From the NCBI RefSeq assembly GCF_003151075.1, contig NZ_CP029482.1, positions 2,604,001-2,668,000 of the forward strand: 64,000 bases of DNA. Direction: 5' to 3'. Under the pieces are notes generated by a model. That model was not told where the DNA came from, did not search any database, and saw only the letters and a program-made list of their open reading frames with translations. Within the stretch, counting starts at the first letter, position 1; each line of letters opens with the position of its first letter. The position numbers and the translations under genes were made by a program. This stretch comes from Pseudomonas sp. 31-12. Its GTDB lineage: Bacteria; Pseudomonadota; Gammaproteobacteria; Pseudomonadales; Pseudomonadaceae. Positions 44,198 to 55,647 of the stretch are shown piece by piece.

Positions 44198-46606
44198 TTG
44201 AAGAAATCCACCGCAGCACCTAAACCAGCCGTCGTTCCACTTTGGCGCCAGCATTTGCACTACCGGCTCAAGGAAGGTGCATTGATCGCCATCGGCGGCT
44301 TGTGCCTGTTCCTGATGATGGCCTTGTTGACCTATGGCAAGGACGATCCAGGCTGGAGCCATAACAGCAAGATCGACGACGTGCAGAACTTCGGCGGACC
44401 GGTCGGCTCCTACAGCGCCGACATCCTGTTCATGGTGCTGGGTTACTTCGCCTACATCTTCCCGCTGTTGCTGGCGATCAAGGCCTATCAGATCTTCCGT
44501 CAGCGCCACGAACAGTGGCAGTGGAGCGGCTGGCTGTTCTCCTGGCGCCTGATCGGCCTGGTGTTTCTGGTGCTGTCGGGCGCCGCTTTGGCGCATATCC
44601 ATTTCCATGCGGCCACCGGTCTGCCGGCCGGTGCTGGCGGCGCGTTGGGCGAAAGCCTTGGCGACCTGGCCAGGAACGCGCTGAACATCCAGGGCAGCAC
44701 GCTGTTGTTCATCGCACTGTTCCTGTTCGGCCTGACCGTATTCACCGACCTGTCGTGGTTCAAGGTGATGGACGTCACCGGCAAGATCACCCTCGACCTG
44801 TTCGAACTGTTCCAGGGCGCGGCCAATCGCTGGTGGGCCGCCCGTGTCGAGCGCAAACAGCTGGTTGCGCAGTTGCGTGAAGTCGACGATCGCGTGCATG
44901 ACGTGGTCGCCCCGACGGTGACCGACAAACGCGAGCAAGCCAAGGTCAAGGAACGCCTGATCGAACGTGAGCAGGCCCTGAGCAAGCACATGTCGGACCG
45001 CGAAAAGCAGGTGCCGCCTGTCATCGCACCTGCGCCGCCCAAGCCGGCAGCGCCGAGCAAGCGCGTAGAGAAAGAGAAGCAGGCGCCGTTGTTCGTTGAC
45101 AGCGCCGTCGAAGGCACCTTGCCGCCGATCTCGATTCTCGACCCGGCCGAAAAGAAACAACTCAATTATTCGCCAGAGTCGCTGGCCGCCGTCGGCCACT
45201 TGCTGGAAATCAAGCTCAAGGAATTCGGCGTCGAAGTCTCGGTGGATTCGATCCATCCGGGCCCGGTCATTACCCGTTACGAAATCCAGCCGGCCGCCGG
45301 CGTCAAAGTCAGCCGCATCTCCAACCTGGCGAAAGACTTGGCGCGATCCCTGGCCGTGACCAGCGTTCGTGTGGTGGAAGTGATTCCGGGCAAGACCACC
45401 GTCGGTATCGAGATTCCCAACGAGGACCGCCAGATCGTGCGTTTCTCCGAAGTGCTGTCGACGCCTGAGTACGACAACTTCAAGTCGCCGGTCACCCTGG
45501 CCCTGGGCCACGACATCGGCGGCAAGCCGGTCATCACCGACCTGGCGAAAATGCCGCACTTGCTGGTGGCCGGTACGACCGGTTCCGGTAAGTCGGTGGG
45601 TGTGAATGCGATGATCCTGTCGATCCTGTTCAAGTCCGGCCCGGAAGACGCCAAGCTGATCATGATCGACCCGAAAATGCTCGAGCTGTCGATCTACGAA
45701 GGCATTCCGCACCTGCTGTGCCCGGTCGTGACCGACATGAAGGACGCGGCCAACGCGCTGCGTTGGAGCGTGGCGGAGATGGAGCGTCGCTACAAACTGA
45801 TGGCGAAGATGGGCGTACGAAACCTGTCGGGCTTCAACGCCAAGGTCAAGGAAGCCCAGGACGCCGGCACGCCGCTGACCGACCCTTTGTACAAACGCGA
45901 AAGCATCCACGACGAAGCGCCGCTGCTGACCAAGCTGCCGACCATCGTCGTGGTGGTCGACGAATTCGCCGACATGATGATGATCGTCGGCAAGAAGGTT
46001 GAAGAACTGATCGCCCGTATCGCCCAGAAGGCCCGTGCGGCCGGTATCCACTTGATCCTCGCGACCCAGCGTCCGTCGGTGGACGTGATCACCGGTCTGA
46101 TCAAGGCCAACATCCCGACGCGTATGGCGTTCCAGGTGTCGAGCAAGATCGACTCCCGGACCATCATCGACCAGGGCGGCGCCGAGCAACTGCTGGGCCA
46201 CGGTGACATGCTCTACATGCCGCCGGGCACCAGCCTGCCGATTCGTGTCCATGGTGCGTTCGTGTCCGATGACGAGGTTCACCGGGTGGTTGAAGCCTGG
46301 AAACTGCGTGGCGCGCCGGAGTACAACGACGAAATCCTGGCCGGTGTTGAAGAGGCCGGTAGCGGTTTCGACGGCGGCAGTGGCGGTGGCGACGAAGACA
46401 GCGAATCCGATGCGCTTTATGACGAAGCGGTGCAGTTCGTCCTGGAAAGCCGTCGTGCGTCCATCTCTGCGGTTCAGCGCAAGCTGAAAATCGGCTACAA
46501 CCGCGCTGCGCGCATGATCGAAGCCATGGAAATGGCCGGGGTCGTGACGTCCATGAATACCAACGGTTCGCGTGAAGTCCTGGCGCCTGGCCCGGTACGC
46601 GACTGA
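44198..46606 (+). CDS. ftsK: DNA translocase FtsK
   Basis: 802 residues from a TTG start. Four N-terminal membrane helices (about 20-185) anchor it at the division septum. A short Pro/Lys-rich linker (about 265-300) precedes the motor with Walker A GTTGSGKS and Walker [12 protein letters not shown]. The C-terminal gamma winged helix ([32 protein letters not shown]) reads KOPS DNA. It pumps chromosome ends to dif for XerCD resolution. The linker is short compared with E. coli (1329 residues total). Confidence 0.96.
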   Translation: MKKSTAAPKPAVVPLWRQHLHYRLKEGALIAIGGLCLFLMMALLTYGKDDPGWSHNSKIDDVQNFGGPVGSYSADILFMVLGYFAYIFPLLLAIKAYQIFRQRHEQWQWSGWLFSWRLIGLVFLVLSGAALAHIHFHAATGLPAGAGGALGESLGDLARNALNIQGSTLLFIALFLFGLTVFTDLSWFKVMDVTGKITLDLFELFQGAANRWWAARVERKQLVAQLREVDDRVHDVVAPTVTDKREQAKVKERLIEREQALSKHMSDREKQVPPVIAPAPPKPAAPSKRVEKEKQAPLFVDSAVEGTLPPISILDPAEKKQLNYSPESLAAVGHLLEIKLKEFGVEVSVDSIHPGPVITRYEIQPAAGVKVSRISNLAKDLARSLAVTSVRVVEVIPGKTTVGIEIPNEDRQIVRFSEVLSTPEYDNFKSPVTLALGHDIGGKPVITDLAKMPHLLVAGTTGSGKSVGVNAMILSILFKSGPEDAKLIMIDPKMLELSIYEGIPHLLCPVVTDMKDAANALRWSVAEMERRYKLMAKMGVRNLSGFNAKVKEAQDAGTPLTDPLYKRESIHDEAPLLTKLPTIVVVVDEFADMMMIVGKKVEELIARIAQKARAAGIHLILATQRPSVDVITGLIKANIPTRMAFQVSSKIDSRTIIDQGGAEQLLGHGDMLYMPPGTSLPIRVHGAFVSDDEVHRVVEAWKLRGAPEYNDEILAGVEEAGSGFDGGSGGGDEDSESDALYDEAVQFVLESRRASISAVQRKLKIGYNRAARMIEAMEMAGVVTSMNTNGSREVLAPGPVRD

Positions 46607-46672
46607 TTTGATTTTGAAAGGATGGCGCAGAGATGCGCCACCCGAACTCCCACGAATGTTATGAGGACTCCC

Positions 46673-47296
46673 ATGCGTCTTATCCGCATGCTGTTGCTGC
46701 CGGTACTGGCTTTGACCACGCTCTCGGCCCACGCCGATGACAAGGACGTGGCGCGTCTGACCCAACTGCTCGAAAAATCCCAGACCCTGACTGCGCGTTT
46801 CTCTCAGCTGACGCTGGACGGCAGCGGCACCCAGTTGCAGGAAACCGCGGGTGAAATGTCCTTGCAGCGTCCTGGCTTGTTCTACTGGCACACCAACGCG
46901 CCAGCCGAACAGACGATGGTTTCCGACGGCAAGAAGGTAACGTTGTGGGATCCGGACCTGGAGCAGGCCACCATCAAGAACCTCGACCAGCGTCTGACCC
47001 AGACGCCGGCACTGTTGTTGTCCGGTGACGTGTCCAAGATCAGCCAGAGCTTCGACATCAGCGCCAAGGAAGCCGGCGGCGTGATCGATTTCACCTTGAA
47101 GCCGAAAACCAAGGACACCCTGTTCGACAGCTTGCGTCTGTCGTTCCGCAACGGCCTGGTCAATGACATGCAGATGATCGACAGCGTCGGTCAGCGCACC
47201 AACATCCTGTTCACCGGCGTGAAGGCCAACGAGCCGATCCCGGCCTCCAAGTTCAAGTTCGACATCCCTAAAGGCGCGGACGTCATCCAAGAGTAA
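46673..47296 (+). CDS. lolA: Outer-membrane lipoprotein carrier protein LolA
   Basis: 207 residues with a signal peptide ([21 protein letters not shown]). This periplasmic chaperone moves lipoproteins from LolCDE to Lol[35 protein letters not shown] and the C-terminal [20 protein letters not shown] match the family. It lies between ftsK and rarA, the standard order. Confidence 0.96.
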   Translation: MRLIRMLLLPVLALTTLSAHADDKDVARLTQLLEKSQTLTARFSQLTLDGSGTQLQETAGEMSLQRPGLFYWHTNAPAEQTMVSDGKKVTLWDPDLEQATIKNLDQRLTQTPALLLSGDVSKISQSFDISAKEAGGVIDFTLKPKTKDTLFDSLRLSFRNGLVNDMQMIDSVGQRTNILFTGVKANEPIPASKFKFDIPKGADVIQE

Positions 47297-47304
47297 AACG
47301 CAAA

Positions 47305-47418
47305 ACCTGTGGGAGCGGGCTTGTGTGGCGAGGGAGCTTGCTCCCGCTGGGGCGCGAAGCGCCCCCCAAAATGGGACTGCTGCGCAGTCCAGCGGGAGCA
47401 AGCTCCCTCGCCACAGGA
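47305..47418. repeat. Large composite palindromic repeat between lolA and rarA
   Basis: Two perfect 27-base inverted arms (47324-47350 and 47389-47415; arm core GGCGAGGGAGCTTGCTCCCG) enclose two smaller hairpins, GGGGCGCGAAGCGCCCC and GGACTGCTGCGCAGTCC. An additional partial REP (CCTGTGGGAGCGGGCTTG) adjoins the left arm. This is a member of the second REP family, in the same compound form as at 61314. Confidence 0.85.
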
Positions 47419-47469
47419 TTTCGCCAGACTTGAGAACTGCGTAATAAAGCGAGGTTTCAACCGCACGTG

Positions 47470-48792
47470 ATGGACCTGTTTCGCAGCGCCCCGATAGCTC
47501 AACCATTGGCAGCACGCCTGCGCGCAGCCAATCTGGACGAGTACGTCGGTCAGGAACACCTGCTCGCTCGCGGCAAGCCTTTGCGCGAAGCGCTGGAGCA
47601 GGGTGCCTTGCACTCGATGATCTTCTGGGGGCCGCCGGGCGTGGGCAAGACCACCTTGGCGCGGTTGCTTGCGGAAGTCTCGGATGCGCACTTCGAAACG
47701 GTCTCGGCGGTGCTGGCCGGCGTTAAGGAAATCCGTCAGGCGGTGGAGATCGCCAAGCAGCAGGCCGGCCAGTACGGCAAGCGAACCATCCTGTTCGTCG
47801 ATGAGGTGCATCGCTTCAACAAGTCGCAGCAGGATGCATTCCTGCCGTACGTCGAAGACGGCACACTGATTTTCATCGGCGCGACCACGGAAAATCCCTC
47901 GTTCGAACTCAACAACGCGTTGCTCTCCCGGGCACGCGTCTACGTGCTCAAAAGCCTCGACGAATCGGCCCTGCGCAAACTGGTGAGTCGGGCGTTGACC
48001 GAAGAGCGTGGCTTGGGCAAGCGGCAACTGACCCTCAGCGATGAAGGCTTCCAGATGCTGTTGTCCGCCGCCGATGGTGATGGTCGGCGCCTGCTCAACC
48101 TGTTGGAAAACGCTTCCGACCTGGCCGAAGACAACAGCGAGATCGGTGTCGATCTGCTGCAAAGTCTGCTCGGGGATACCCGTCGGCGTTTCGACAAGGG
48201 CGGCGAAGCGTTCTACGACCAGATTTCCGCGCTGCATAAATCGGTGCGCGGCTCCAATCCCGACGGTGCGCTGTACTGGTTCGCGCGCATGATCGACGGC
48301 GGTTGCGATCCGCTGTACCTGGCCCGGCGCGTGGTGCGCATGGCCAGCGAAGATATCGGCAATGCCGACCCGCGTGCCCTGAGCCTGTGCCTGGCGGCGT
48401 GGGAAGTGCAGGAACGCCTCGGCAGCCCCGAAGGTGAATTGGCGGTGGCCCAGGCCATAACCTATCTGGCTTGCGCGCCGAAAAGCAACGCGGTGTACAT
48501 GGGCTTCAAGGCCGCCATGCGCAGCGCCACCGAACACGGTTCGCTTGAAGTGCCGCTGCACCTGCGCAACGCGCCGACCAAACTGATGAAGCAATTGGGT
48601 TACGGCGATGAATACCGTTATGCCCACGATGAGCCGGATGCTTATGCCGCCGGCGAAGACTATTTCCCGGAAGAACTCGAGCCGCAACCGTTCTATCAGC
48701 CCGTGCCCCGTGGCCTGGAGCTGAAAATCGGCGAAAAGCTCAATCACCTCGCACAACTTGACCGTCTAAGCCCCCGGCAGCGGAGAAAATAA
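47470..48792 (+). CDS. rarA: Replication-associated recombination protein A (MgsA/RarA)
   Basis: 440-residue AAA+ protein acting at stalled replication forks. Walker [14 protein letters not shown], Walker [21 protein letters not shown], sensor [22 protein letters not shown], then the tetramerisation domain (residues about 250-420). The ATG follows an in-frame GTG directly; neither has a strong ribosome-binding site. crcB starts right after its stop. Confidence 0.95.
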   Translation: MDLFRSAPIAQPLAARLRAANLDEYVGQEHLLARGKPLREALEQGALHSMIFWGPPGVGKTTLARLLAEVSDAHFETVSAVLAGVKEIRQAVEIAKQQAGQYGKRTILFVDEVHRFNKSQQDAFLPYVEDGTLIFIGATTENPSFELNNALLSRARVYVLKSLDESALRKLVSRALTEERGLGKRQLTLSDEGFQMLLSAADGDGRRLLNLLENASDLAEDNSEIGVDLLQSLLGDTRRRFDKGGEAFYDQISALHKSVRGSNPDGALYWFARMIDGGCDPLYLARRVVRMASEDIGNADPRALSLCLAAWEVQERLGSPEGELAVAQAITYLACAPKSNAVYMGFKAAMRSATEHGSLEVPLHLRNAPTKLMKQLGYGDEYRYAHDEPDAYAAGEDYFPEELEPQPFYQPVPRGLELKIGEKLNHLAQLDRLSPRQRRK

Positions 48793-49167
48793 GTGATTCC
48801 TTTAGTCATTGCGGTCTCCGTCGGCGGTGTCGCCGGAACATTGTTGCGCTTTGCCACCGGTAATTGGGTCAACGCTAATTGGCCGCGGCACTTCTATACC
48901 GCAACGCTGGCCGTTAATATCGTCGGCTGTTTGCTGATCGGCGTTCTATACGGTCTGTTTTTGTTACGCCCGGAGGTGCCGATCGAGGTGCGCGCCGGGT
49001 TGATGGTCGGCTTCCTCGGGGGGCTGACGACTTTTTCATCCTTTTCACTGGATACGGTGCGCCTGCTCGAAACCGGGCAAATGCCGCTGGCCCTGGGCTA
49101 TGCTGCCATCAGCGTATTCGGCGGGCTGCTCGCCACCTGGGCTGGCCTGTCCTTGACCAAACTTTGA
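48793..49167 (+). CDS. crcB: Fluoride ion channel CrcB/FluC
   Basis: 124 residues, four membrane helices, starting at a GTG that directly follows the rarA stop. Family motifs: [23 protein letters not shown] and [15 protein letters not shown], with the Phe and Asn residues lining the fluoride path. It exports fluoride as a dual-topology dimer. No fluoride riboswitch is seen; expression depends on the rarA transcript. Confidence 0.95.
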   Translation: MIPLVIAVSVGGVAGTLLRFATGNWVNANWPRHFYTATLAVNIVGCLLIGVLYGLFLLRPEVPIEVRAGLMVGFLGGLTTFSSFSLDTVRLLETGQMPLALGYAAISVFGGLLATWAGLSLTKL

Positions 49168-49170
49168 TAA

Positions 49171-50463
<1,293 letters not shown>

Positions 50464-51858
50464 ATGGACTATCTGCCGCTGTTTCATAACCTTCGCGGCA
50501 GTCGTGTGTTGGTCGTCGGCGGCGGGGAGATTGCCTTGCGCAAATCCCGCCTGCTGGCCGAAGCCGGTGCGCTGCTGCGGGTGGTTGCACCTGAAATCGA
50601 ACCGCAACTGCGCGAGCTGGTTGTCGGCAGCGGTGGCGAGTGTCTGGTGCGTGGCTACGTCGAAGCGGACCTGGATGGTTGCGGGCTGATCATTGCCGCC
50701 ACCGATGACGAACCGCTGAACGCGCAAGTCTCCGCCGATGCCCATCGGCGTTGCGTGCCGGTCAACGTGGTGGATGCGCCGGCCTTGTGCAGCGTGATCT
50801 TCCCGGCGATCGTCGACCGTTCCCCCTTGATTATCGCGGTGTCTAGCGGCGGCGATGCTCCGGTGCTGGCGCGGCTGATCCGCGCCAAGCTGGAAACCTG
50901 GATTCCTTCCACCTACGGTCAACTGGCCGGTCTGGCGGCGCGTTTTCGCAGCCAGGTCAAACGCCTGTTCCCGGATGTGCAGCAGCGTCGGGCATTCTGG
51001 GAAGATGTGTTCCAGGGGCCGATTGCCGACCGCCAACTGGCCGGGCAAGGCACCGAAGCCGAGCGCTTGATGCTCGCCAAGATCAATGGCGAAGCGCCGG
51101 TCGCCACGGGTGAAGTGTATTTGGTCGGCGCAGGTCCAGGTGATCCGGACTTGCTGACCTTCCGTGCCTTGCGCCTGATGCAGCAAGCCGATGTGGTGCT
51201 CTACGACCGCCTGGTCGCCCCGGCGATTCTCGATTTGTGCCGTCGCGATGCCGAGCGGGTCTATGTTGGCAAGCGTCGCGCCGATCACGCCGTGCCTCAG
51301 GACCAGATCAATCAGCAATTGGTGGATCTGGCCAAGCAGGGCAAGCGGGTCGTGCGATTGAAGGGCGGTGATCCGTTCATCTTCGGTCGCGGCGGTGAAG
51401 AGATCGAAGAGCTGGCGGCCCATGGCATCCCGTTCCAGGTGGTGCCGGGTATCACGGCCGCCAGCGGTTGCGCGGCGTACGCCGGGATTCCGCTGACTCA
51501 CCGTGATTACGCGCAGTCGGTGCGATTTGTCACCGGGCATTTGAAGGACGGCTCCACCGATTTGCCGTGGGCCGACCTGGTCGCGCCGGCGCAAACCCTG
51601 GTGTTTTACATGGGGTTGGTGGGCTTGCCGATCATCTGCGAGCAGTTGATCAAGCACGGTCGCGGGGCGGACACCCCGGCGGCGTTGATCCAGCAGGGCA
51701 CCACGGTCAATCAGCGGGTGTTTACCGGCACGCTGGCTGATCTTCCTCGACTGGTGGCGGAGCATGAAGTGCATGCGCCCACGCTGGTGATTGTTGGGGA
51801 AGTGGTGCAACTGCGCGAGAAACTGGCGTGGTTTGAAGGGGCTCAGGCGCAAGTCTGA
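50464..51858 (+). CDS. cysG: Siroheme synthase (multifunctional)
   Basis: 464 residues with two parts. The first 200 residues are the precorrin-2 dehydrogenase/ferrochelatase ([21 protein letters not shown]). From about 215 to the end is uroporphyrinogen III methyltransferase ([66 protein letters not shown]). It makes siroheme for sulfite and nitrite reductases. Its ATG touches the serS stop. Confidence 0.97.
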   Translation: MDYLPLFHNLRGSRVLVVGGGEIALRKSRLLAEAGALLRVVAPEIEPQLRELVVGSGGECLVRGYVEADLDGCGLIIAATDDEPLNAQVSADAHRRCVPVNVVDAPALCSVIFPAIVDRSPLIIAVSSGGDAPVLARLIRAKLETWIPSTYGQLAGLAARFRSQVKRLFPDVQQRRAFWEDVFQGPIADRQLAGQGTEAERLMLAKINGEAPVATGEVYLVGAGPGDPDLLTFRALRLMQQADVVLYDRLVAPAILDLCRRDAERVYVGKRRADHAVPQDQINQQLVDLAKQGKRVVRLKGGDPFIFGRGGEEIEELAAHGIPFQVVPGITAASGCAAYAGIPLTHRDYAQSVRFVTGHLKDGSTDLPWADLVAPAQTLVFYMGLVGLPIICEQLIKHGRGADTPAALIQQGTTVNQRVFTGTLADLPRLVAEHEVHAPTLVIVGEVVQLREKLAWFEGAQAQV

Positions 51859-51869
51859 ACACTGAGTCG

Positions 51870-51954
51870 CCCCAATCGCTAGCAGGCTAGCTCCCACAGG
51901 GGATTTGTGAACGACACAAATCCAGTGTGGGAGCTAGCCTGCTAGCGATTGGGG
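51870..51954. repeat. Long REP-derived hairpin downstream of cysG
   Basis: Perfect 29-base inverted arms (51870-51898 and 51926-51954) enclose another inverted pair GGATTTGTG / CACAAATCC, so nearly all 85 bases fold into one hairpin. The arm reads CGCTAGCAGGCTAGCTCCCA where the usual REP has GAGC and GCTC. It probably also ends both convergent transcripts. Confidence 0.85.
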
Positions 51955-51975
51955 TCCTCAAAAACGGTACAAACC

Positions 51976-52977
51976 TCAGGCCCTGCGCCATACCCCTTTC
52001 CCACTCAACCGCGCTCGATCATGAGCCGCGGTGAAATCCTGCGCCGGCCCCTTCGGCACAACCCCGGTCGGGTTGATGGTCTTGTGGCTGCCGTAGTAGT
52101 GATTTTTGATGTGCTGGAAATCCACCGTCTCGGCAATCCCCGGCCACTGATACATCTCCCGCAGCCAGTTCGACAGATTCGGATAATCGGCGATCCGCCG
52201 CAGGTTGCACTTGAAGTGGCCGTGGTACACCGCATCAAAGCGAATCAGCGTGGTGAACAGCCGAATATCAGCTTCGGTCAGGTATTCACCGGCCAGGTAA
52301 CGATTGGCATCCAACAGCTGCTCCAGTCGATCCAGTTCGGCAAACACATCATCGAACGCTTCTTCATACGCCTGCTGTGAGGTGGCAAACCCGGCGCGGT
52401 AAACGCCGTTGTTCACGGCCGGGTAAATCCGCTCGTTCAACGCATCGATCTCACCGCGCAGGGGCGCCGGATAGAAATCCAGGTCATTGCCGGTCAGGTC
52501 GTCAAAGGCGCCATTGAACATGCGGATGATCTCCGCCGATTCATTGTTGACGATGCGATTCTGCTGTTTGTCCCAGAGCACCGGCACGGTGACACGACCA
52601 GTGTAATCGGCGGTATCGGCGGTGTAGCGCTGGTGCATGAAATCGAAATGATCGAGCTTGTCGCCGGTCGATCCGAGGTTCTGGTCGAAGGTCCAGCCGT
52701 TTTCCAGCATCAGCCAGCTGACCACCGAGACGTCGATGAGGCTTTCGAGGCCTTTGAGTTTGCGCAAAATCAGCGTGCGATGCGCCCACGGACAGGCGAG
52801 GGACACGTAGAGATGATAACGACCGGCCTCGGCTGCAAAACCACCGACACCTGTGGGGCCGGGCTTGCCGTCGACGGTCAGCCAGTTGCGACGTTGCGCC
52901 TGTTCACGCTGGAACGCGCCGTCCTTGCTGCTTTCATACCACTGGTCCTGCCAGCGACCTTCAACTAACAAACCCAT
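51976..52977 (-). CDS. Glutathionyl-hydroquinone reductase
   Basis: 333 residues of the Xi-class glutathione transferase (YqjG/PcpF) family. It reduces glutathionyl-hydroquinones and S-conjugates with glutathione. The catalytic motif is SLACPWAHRTLI. Conserved are TGRVTVPVLWDKQ, NNESAEIIRMFN and the C-terminal RFDAVYHGHFKCNL and NPTGVVPKGP. The ATG at MGLLVEG is two codons inside a TTG-initiated frame. Confidence 0.95.
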   Translation of the reverse strand: MGLLVEGRWQDQWYESSKDGAFQREQAQRRNWLTVDGKPGPTGVGGFAAEAGRYHLYVSLACPWAHRTLILRKLKGLESLIDVSVVSWLMLENGWTFDQNLGSTGDKLDHFDFMHQRYTADTADYTGRVTVPVLWDKQQNRIVNNESAEIIRMFNGAFDDLTGNDLDFYPAPLRGEIDALNERIYPAVNNGVYRAGFATSQQAYEEAFDDVFAELDRLEQLLDANRYLAGEYLTEADIRLFTTLIRFDAVYHGHFKCNLRRIADYPNLSNWLREMYQWPGIAETVDFQHIKNHYYGSHKTINPTGVVPKGPAQDFTAAHDRARLSGKGVWRRA

Positions 52978-53067
52978 GTTCAAGACTCCTCAACCGATAA
53001 GCGTTGGAGAGGAGTCTATTCGCATAGGTTCGATAAAATAGCGCAAAGGTTCGGGGGTTATGATCGG

Positions 53068-54069
53068 TTAAATCGATCTGTCCCGAGCGTCCCAATACTG
53101 CTGGGCGGTTTTGAAGGCCTGTTCGCGTGTCTGACCGAGGCCGCGCAGCGCGAGGGCCATGGTCGAGATCAAGGCCATTTGCGGGTAGCTGTCGACCACA
53201 TCACCACGCCAGACGGCTTTCAAATGCTCGGGATCGAGCGCGGCGGGTTTGACGTGGCGCTGGCTCGACAACTGCGGCCATTCCTCGTCCCAGCTTTCGC
53301 CGCCGGTGGTGCCGTACAAGTGGCTGTCGGCGTCCGGGTTGATCTCGATTTCGCCACCGTCGCCCTTGACCACAATCGCCGTGTCGCCGAGCAAGCCGCT
53401 GGCATCGCGATGCACCGCCTGGTAACCGGGGTGGAAAATGCTTTGCAGGCCGCAACGAGCGCCCAACGGATTGAGGATCCGGGTGAGGGAATGGATCGGC
53501 GAGCGCAGGCCCAAAGTGTTGCGCAGGTCGATCATGCGCTGAAGTTGCGGCGCCCAGTCCACCAGCGGCATGAACGCCAGGCCACCGTTATCGAGTGCCG
53601 TGCCGACCTGCTGCCAGTCGCGGCACAACGGAATGTTCAACCCGTCCAGCAATTGCTCGCTGTACAGCCGACCGGCCGTGTGCGCGCCAGCGCCATGCAT
53701 GAAGATGCGCACACCGTTCTGCGCCAGGCATTTGGCCGCCAGCAAGTACCACGGCAGGTGACGCTTCTTGCCGGCATACGTCGGCCAGTCCAGGTCTACC
53801 GCCAGGGCTGGCGGGTTCAACCGTTCACGCAGGGCTTCGGTGAAGCCGGCCATTTCCTCGGCGCTTTCTTCCTTGTGCCGCAACAGCATCAAGAACGCAC
53901 CGAGCTGGGTGTCCTCGACCTTGTCGTCGAGCACCATGCCCATGGCTTCCCGCGCTTCAGCCCGGGTCAGGTCGCGGGCGCCACGCTTGCCCTTGCCGAG
54001 GATGCGCACGAACTGGGCAAACGGGTGTTCGGCGGGCGTTTCGAGAGTCAGCGCTGGAAAGTCGGTCAT
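53068..54069 (-). CDS. TrpD2/YbiB-type glycosyltransferase-fold protein
   Basis: 333 residues with an anthranilate phosphoribosyltransferase-like fold. The TrpD2/YbiB family binds nucleic acid and lacks known transferase activity. Seen are LTRAEAREAMGMVLDDKVEDTQLGAFLMLLRHKEES, RIFMHGAGAH and the GIQSVFHPGY-like LQSIFHPGYQAVHRDA. Its ATG overlaps the tusE stop by 4 bases, linking it to the sulfur relay operon. In E. coli ybiB is LexA-associated; no SOS box is visible here. Confidence 0.88.
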   Translation of the reverse strand: MTDFPALTLETPAEHPFAQFVRILGKGKRGARDLTRAEAREAMGMVLDDKVEDTQLGAFLMLLRHKEESAEEMAGFTEALRERLNPPALAVDLDWPTYAGKKRHLPWYLLAAKCLAQNGVRIFMHGAGAHTAGRLYSEQLLDGLNIPLCRDWQQVGTALDNGGLAFMPLVDWAPQLQRMIDLRNTLGLRSPIHSLTRILNPLGARCGLQSIFHPGYQAVHRDASGLLGDTAIVVKGDGGEIEINPDADSHLYGTTGGESWDEEWPQLSSQRHVKPAALDPEHLKAVWRGDVVDSYPQMALISTMALALRGLGQTREQAFKTAQQYWDARDRSI

Positions 54070-54401
54070 AAGCAATTCGTCGGTTTGGGCAGGCCCGCCA
54101 GTTTCGCGGCGAGTTTGGCAGGGGTGCCTTTGAACAGTTTATTCAGGTGCAGGCTGTTGCCTTTTTCCGGGCCGAGCTTCAACGCGGTGTACTTGATCAG
54201 CGGGCGGGTGGCCGGGGACAGCTGGAATTCGGCGTAGAAACTGCGCAGCAATTCGAGGATTTCCCAGTGGTCTGGACTCAGCTCGATGTCTTCGGCGGCG
54301 GCGAGGGCGGTGGCCACCTCGTTCGACCAGTCGCTCAGTTCGACCAGGAAACCGTCCTTGTCCAATTCGATGGCGCGAGCGCCGACGGTCATTGAATTCA
54401 T
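54066..54401 (-). CDS. tusE: Sulfurtransferase TusE
   Basis: 111 residues of the DsrC/TusE family. It takes persulfide sulfur from TusBCD and gives it to MnmA. SPDHWEILELLRSFYAEFQLSPATRPLIKY is the family core, and the penultimate Cys near the C-terminus (PTNCL) is the sulfur carrier. The ATG overlaps the tusB stop by 4 bases. Confidence 0.93.
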   Translation of the reverse strand: MNSMTVGARAIELDKDGFLVELSDWSNEVATALAAAEDIELSPDHWEILELLRSFYAEFQLSPATRPLIKYTALKLGPEKGNSLHLNKLFKGTPAKLAAKLAGLPKPTNCL

Positions 54402-54691
54402 AACCAGCTGTTGACCTTGTCGTAGTGAATCGACAGCTCGACGAAGGCTGGGTAATCAATGGCTTCGGCTGCGGCGGGAATCTCCAGCGCCCGGGCCTGG
54501 GCGTCTTCGGCCAGTACGAACAGTTTCAACGGGCGAGCAGTCAGCGCGTTGAACGGCGTGGTGCCCGGCTGCAACGCGTATACCGCGTCACCGGTCAGCA
54601 ACAGCGCGTCGTTCGTGCCGATCACGCGCAGGCAACTGGTCAGGCGGTCATCGCCGAACGGGGAATGAGACAACACATGCAAAGTCGACAT
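54398..54691 (-). CDS. tusB: Sulfurtransferase complex subunit TusB
   Basis: 97 residues, DsrH/TusB family. It forms the TusBCD hexamer that relays sulfur to TusE. MSTLHVLSHSPFGDDRLTSC at the start and the YDKVNSWL C-terminus are typical. The stop/start overlaps with both neighbours indicate translational coupling. Confidence 0.92.
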   Translation of the reverse strand: MSTLHVLSHSPFGDDRLTSCLRVIGTNDALLLTGDAVYALQPGTTPFNALTARPLKLFVLAEDAQARALEIPAAAEAIDYPAFVELSIHYDKVNSWL

Positions 54692-55053
54692 CAGAGGGTG
54701 ATCACCTGGTCGTAACGGTCAATAAGTGCAGTGATTTCCTGAGCGGCCAGCACTTGGGCTTCTTCAAGCGAGCGACCGTTGAGGTCCAGACCCCGTTCAG
54801 CAGCGCTGTCGCCACAGACAAACAGGTCTTCAACACCGAACATCGGCAGCGCTTGCAGGTTGGCGCTCAGGTCTTTCTGTTGCAGCGCCTTGGCGTTCTG
54901 TTTCGCAGCGAGCTGGAACACCCCGTCATCGAGAAACAACAAGCCGATGGGCAGGTCGAACGCGCCGCCGGCCAGCACGATGTCCAGTGCTTCCCGGGCG
55001 CTCGGTCCGGACCACGGGGCCTGACGGCTGATGATCAGCAGGGATTTAGCCAT
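54691..55053 (-). CDS. tusC: Sulfurtransferase complex subunit TusC
   Basis: 120 residues, DsrF/TusC family. Characteristic are SLLIISRQAPWSGPSAREALD and LFLDDGVFQL. Coupled to tusB through a TGATG overlap and separated from tusD by one base. Confidence 0.93.
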   Translation of the reverse strand: MAKSLLIISRQAPWSGPSAREALDIVLAGGAFDLPIGLLFLDDGVFQLAAKQNAKALQQKDLSANLQALPMFGVEDLFVCGDSAAERGLDLNGRSLEEAQVLAAQEITALIDRYDQVITL

Positions 55054-55054
55054 C

Positions 55055-55447
55055 TCAAGCGCCTCCGAAACAGATCAGGCGGTCAGCGTCTTGCACCGCG
55101 TCATGCAACTGGCCGAGGCCGGACAATTCCCACGGCGCGCCCACGGCAACGGCGTCACGCTGATAGCGTCCGGCTTCCTCTGCGTTCAACACACCACGGC
55201 GCAGGGCTGCGGCGATGCACACCACGCCGTCCAGCTGATGCTCGGTGACAAAGGCGCGCCATTGCTTGGGCAGGTCCTGCTCATCCTGCGGGGTGACTAC
55301 GCTGCCGGAGGCGTTGTAGACGCCGTCCTGATAGAAAAACAGCCGGACAATCTCATGCCCGCCGGCCAGTGCAGCCTCGGCAAACAGCAAGGCACGGCGC
55401 GAGGAGGGCGCATGGGCGGCGGAAAACAGCGCGATGGCGAACTTCAT
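55055..55447 (-). CDS. tusD: Sulfurtransferase complex subunit TusD
   Basis: 130 residues, DsrE/TusD family, first gene of the tus operon. The active cysteine is in LDGVVCIAAALRRGVL, corresponding to Cys78 of the E. coli protein. Start MKFAIALFSAAHAPSS was preferred over an earlier in-frame codon. Confidence 0.94.
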   Translation of the reverse strand: MKFAIALFSAAHAPSSRRALLFAEAALAGGHEIVRLFFYQDGVYNASGSVVTPQDEQDLPKQWRAFVTEHQLDGVVCIAAALRRGVLNAEEAGRYQRDAVAVGAPWELSGLGQLHDAVQDADRLICFGGA

Positions 55448-55532
55448 GACGGACTCGATCAGCAAAACTGTGGCCATGATAAAGCTTTATCGGCGGGGCG
55501 GCGAAGGGCGTTTACTCCTAGACCGAGTCGCG

Positions 55533-55630
55533 GCCATCGCGAGCAGGCTCGCTCCCACAAGGGATTTGTGTCGTACACGAAATCGAAATTCTCTACAAAA
55601 CCCTGTGGGAGCGAGCCTGCTCGCGATGGC
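55533..55630. repeat. Inverted REP pair
   Basis: Perfect 27-base inverted arms (core ATCGCGAGCAGGCTCGCTCC) at 55533-55559 and 55604-55630, 44 bases apart, between the tus operon and the DUF1275 gene. Confidence 0.9.
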
Positions 55631-55647
55631 TGACTCTCAGGCACCGC

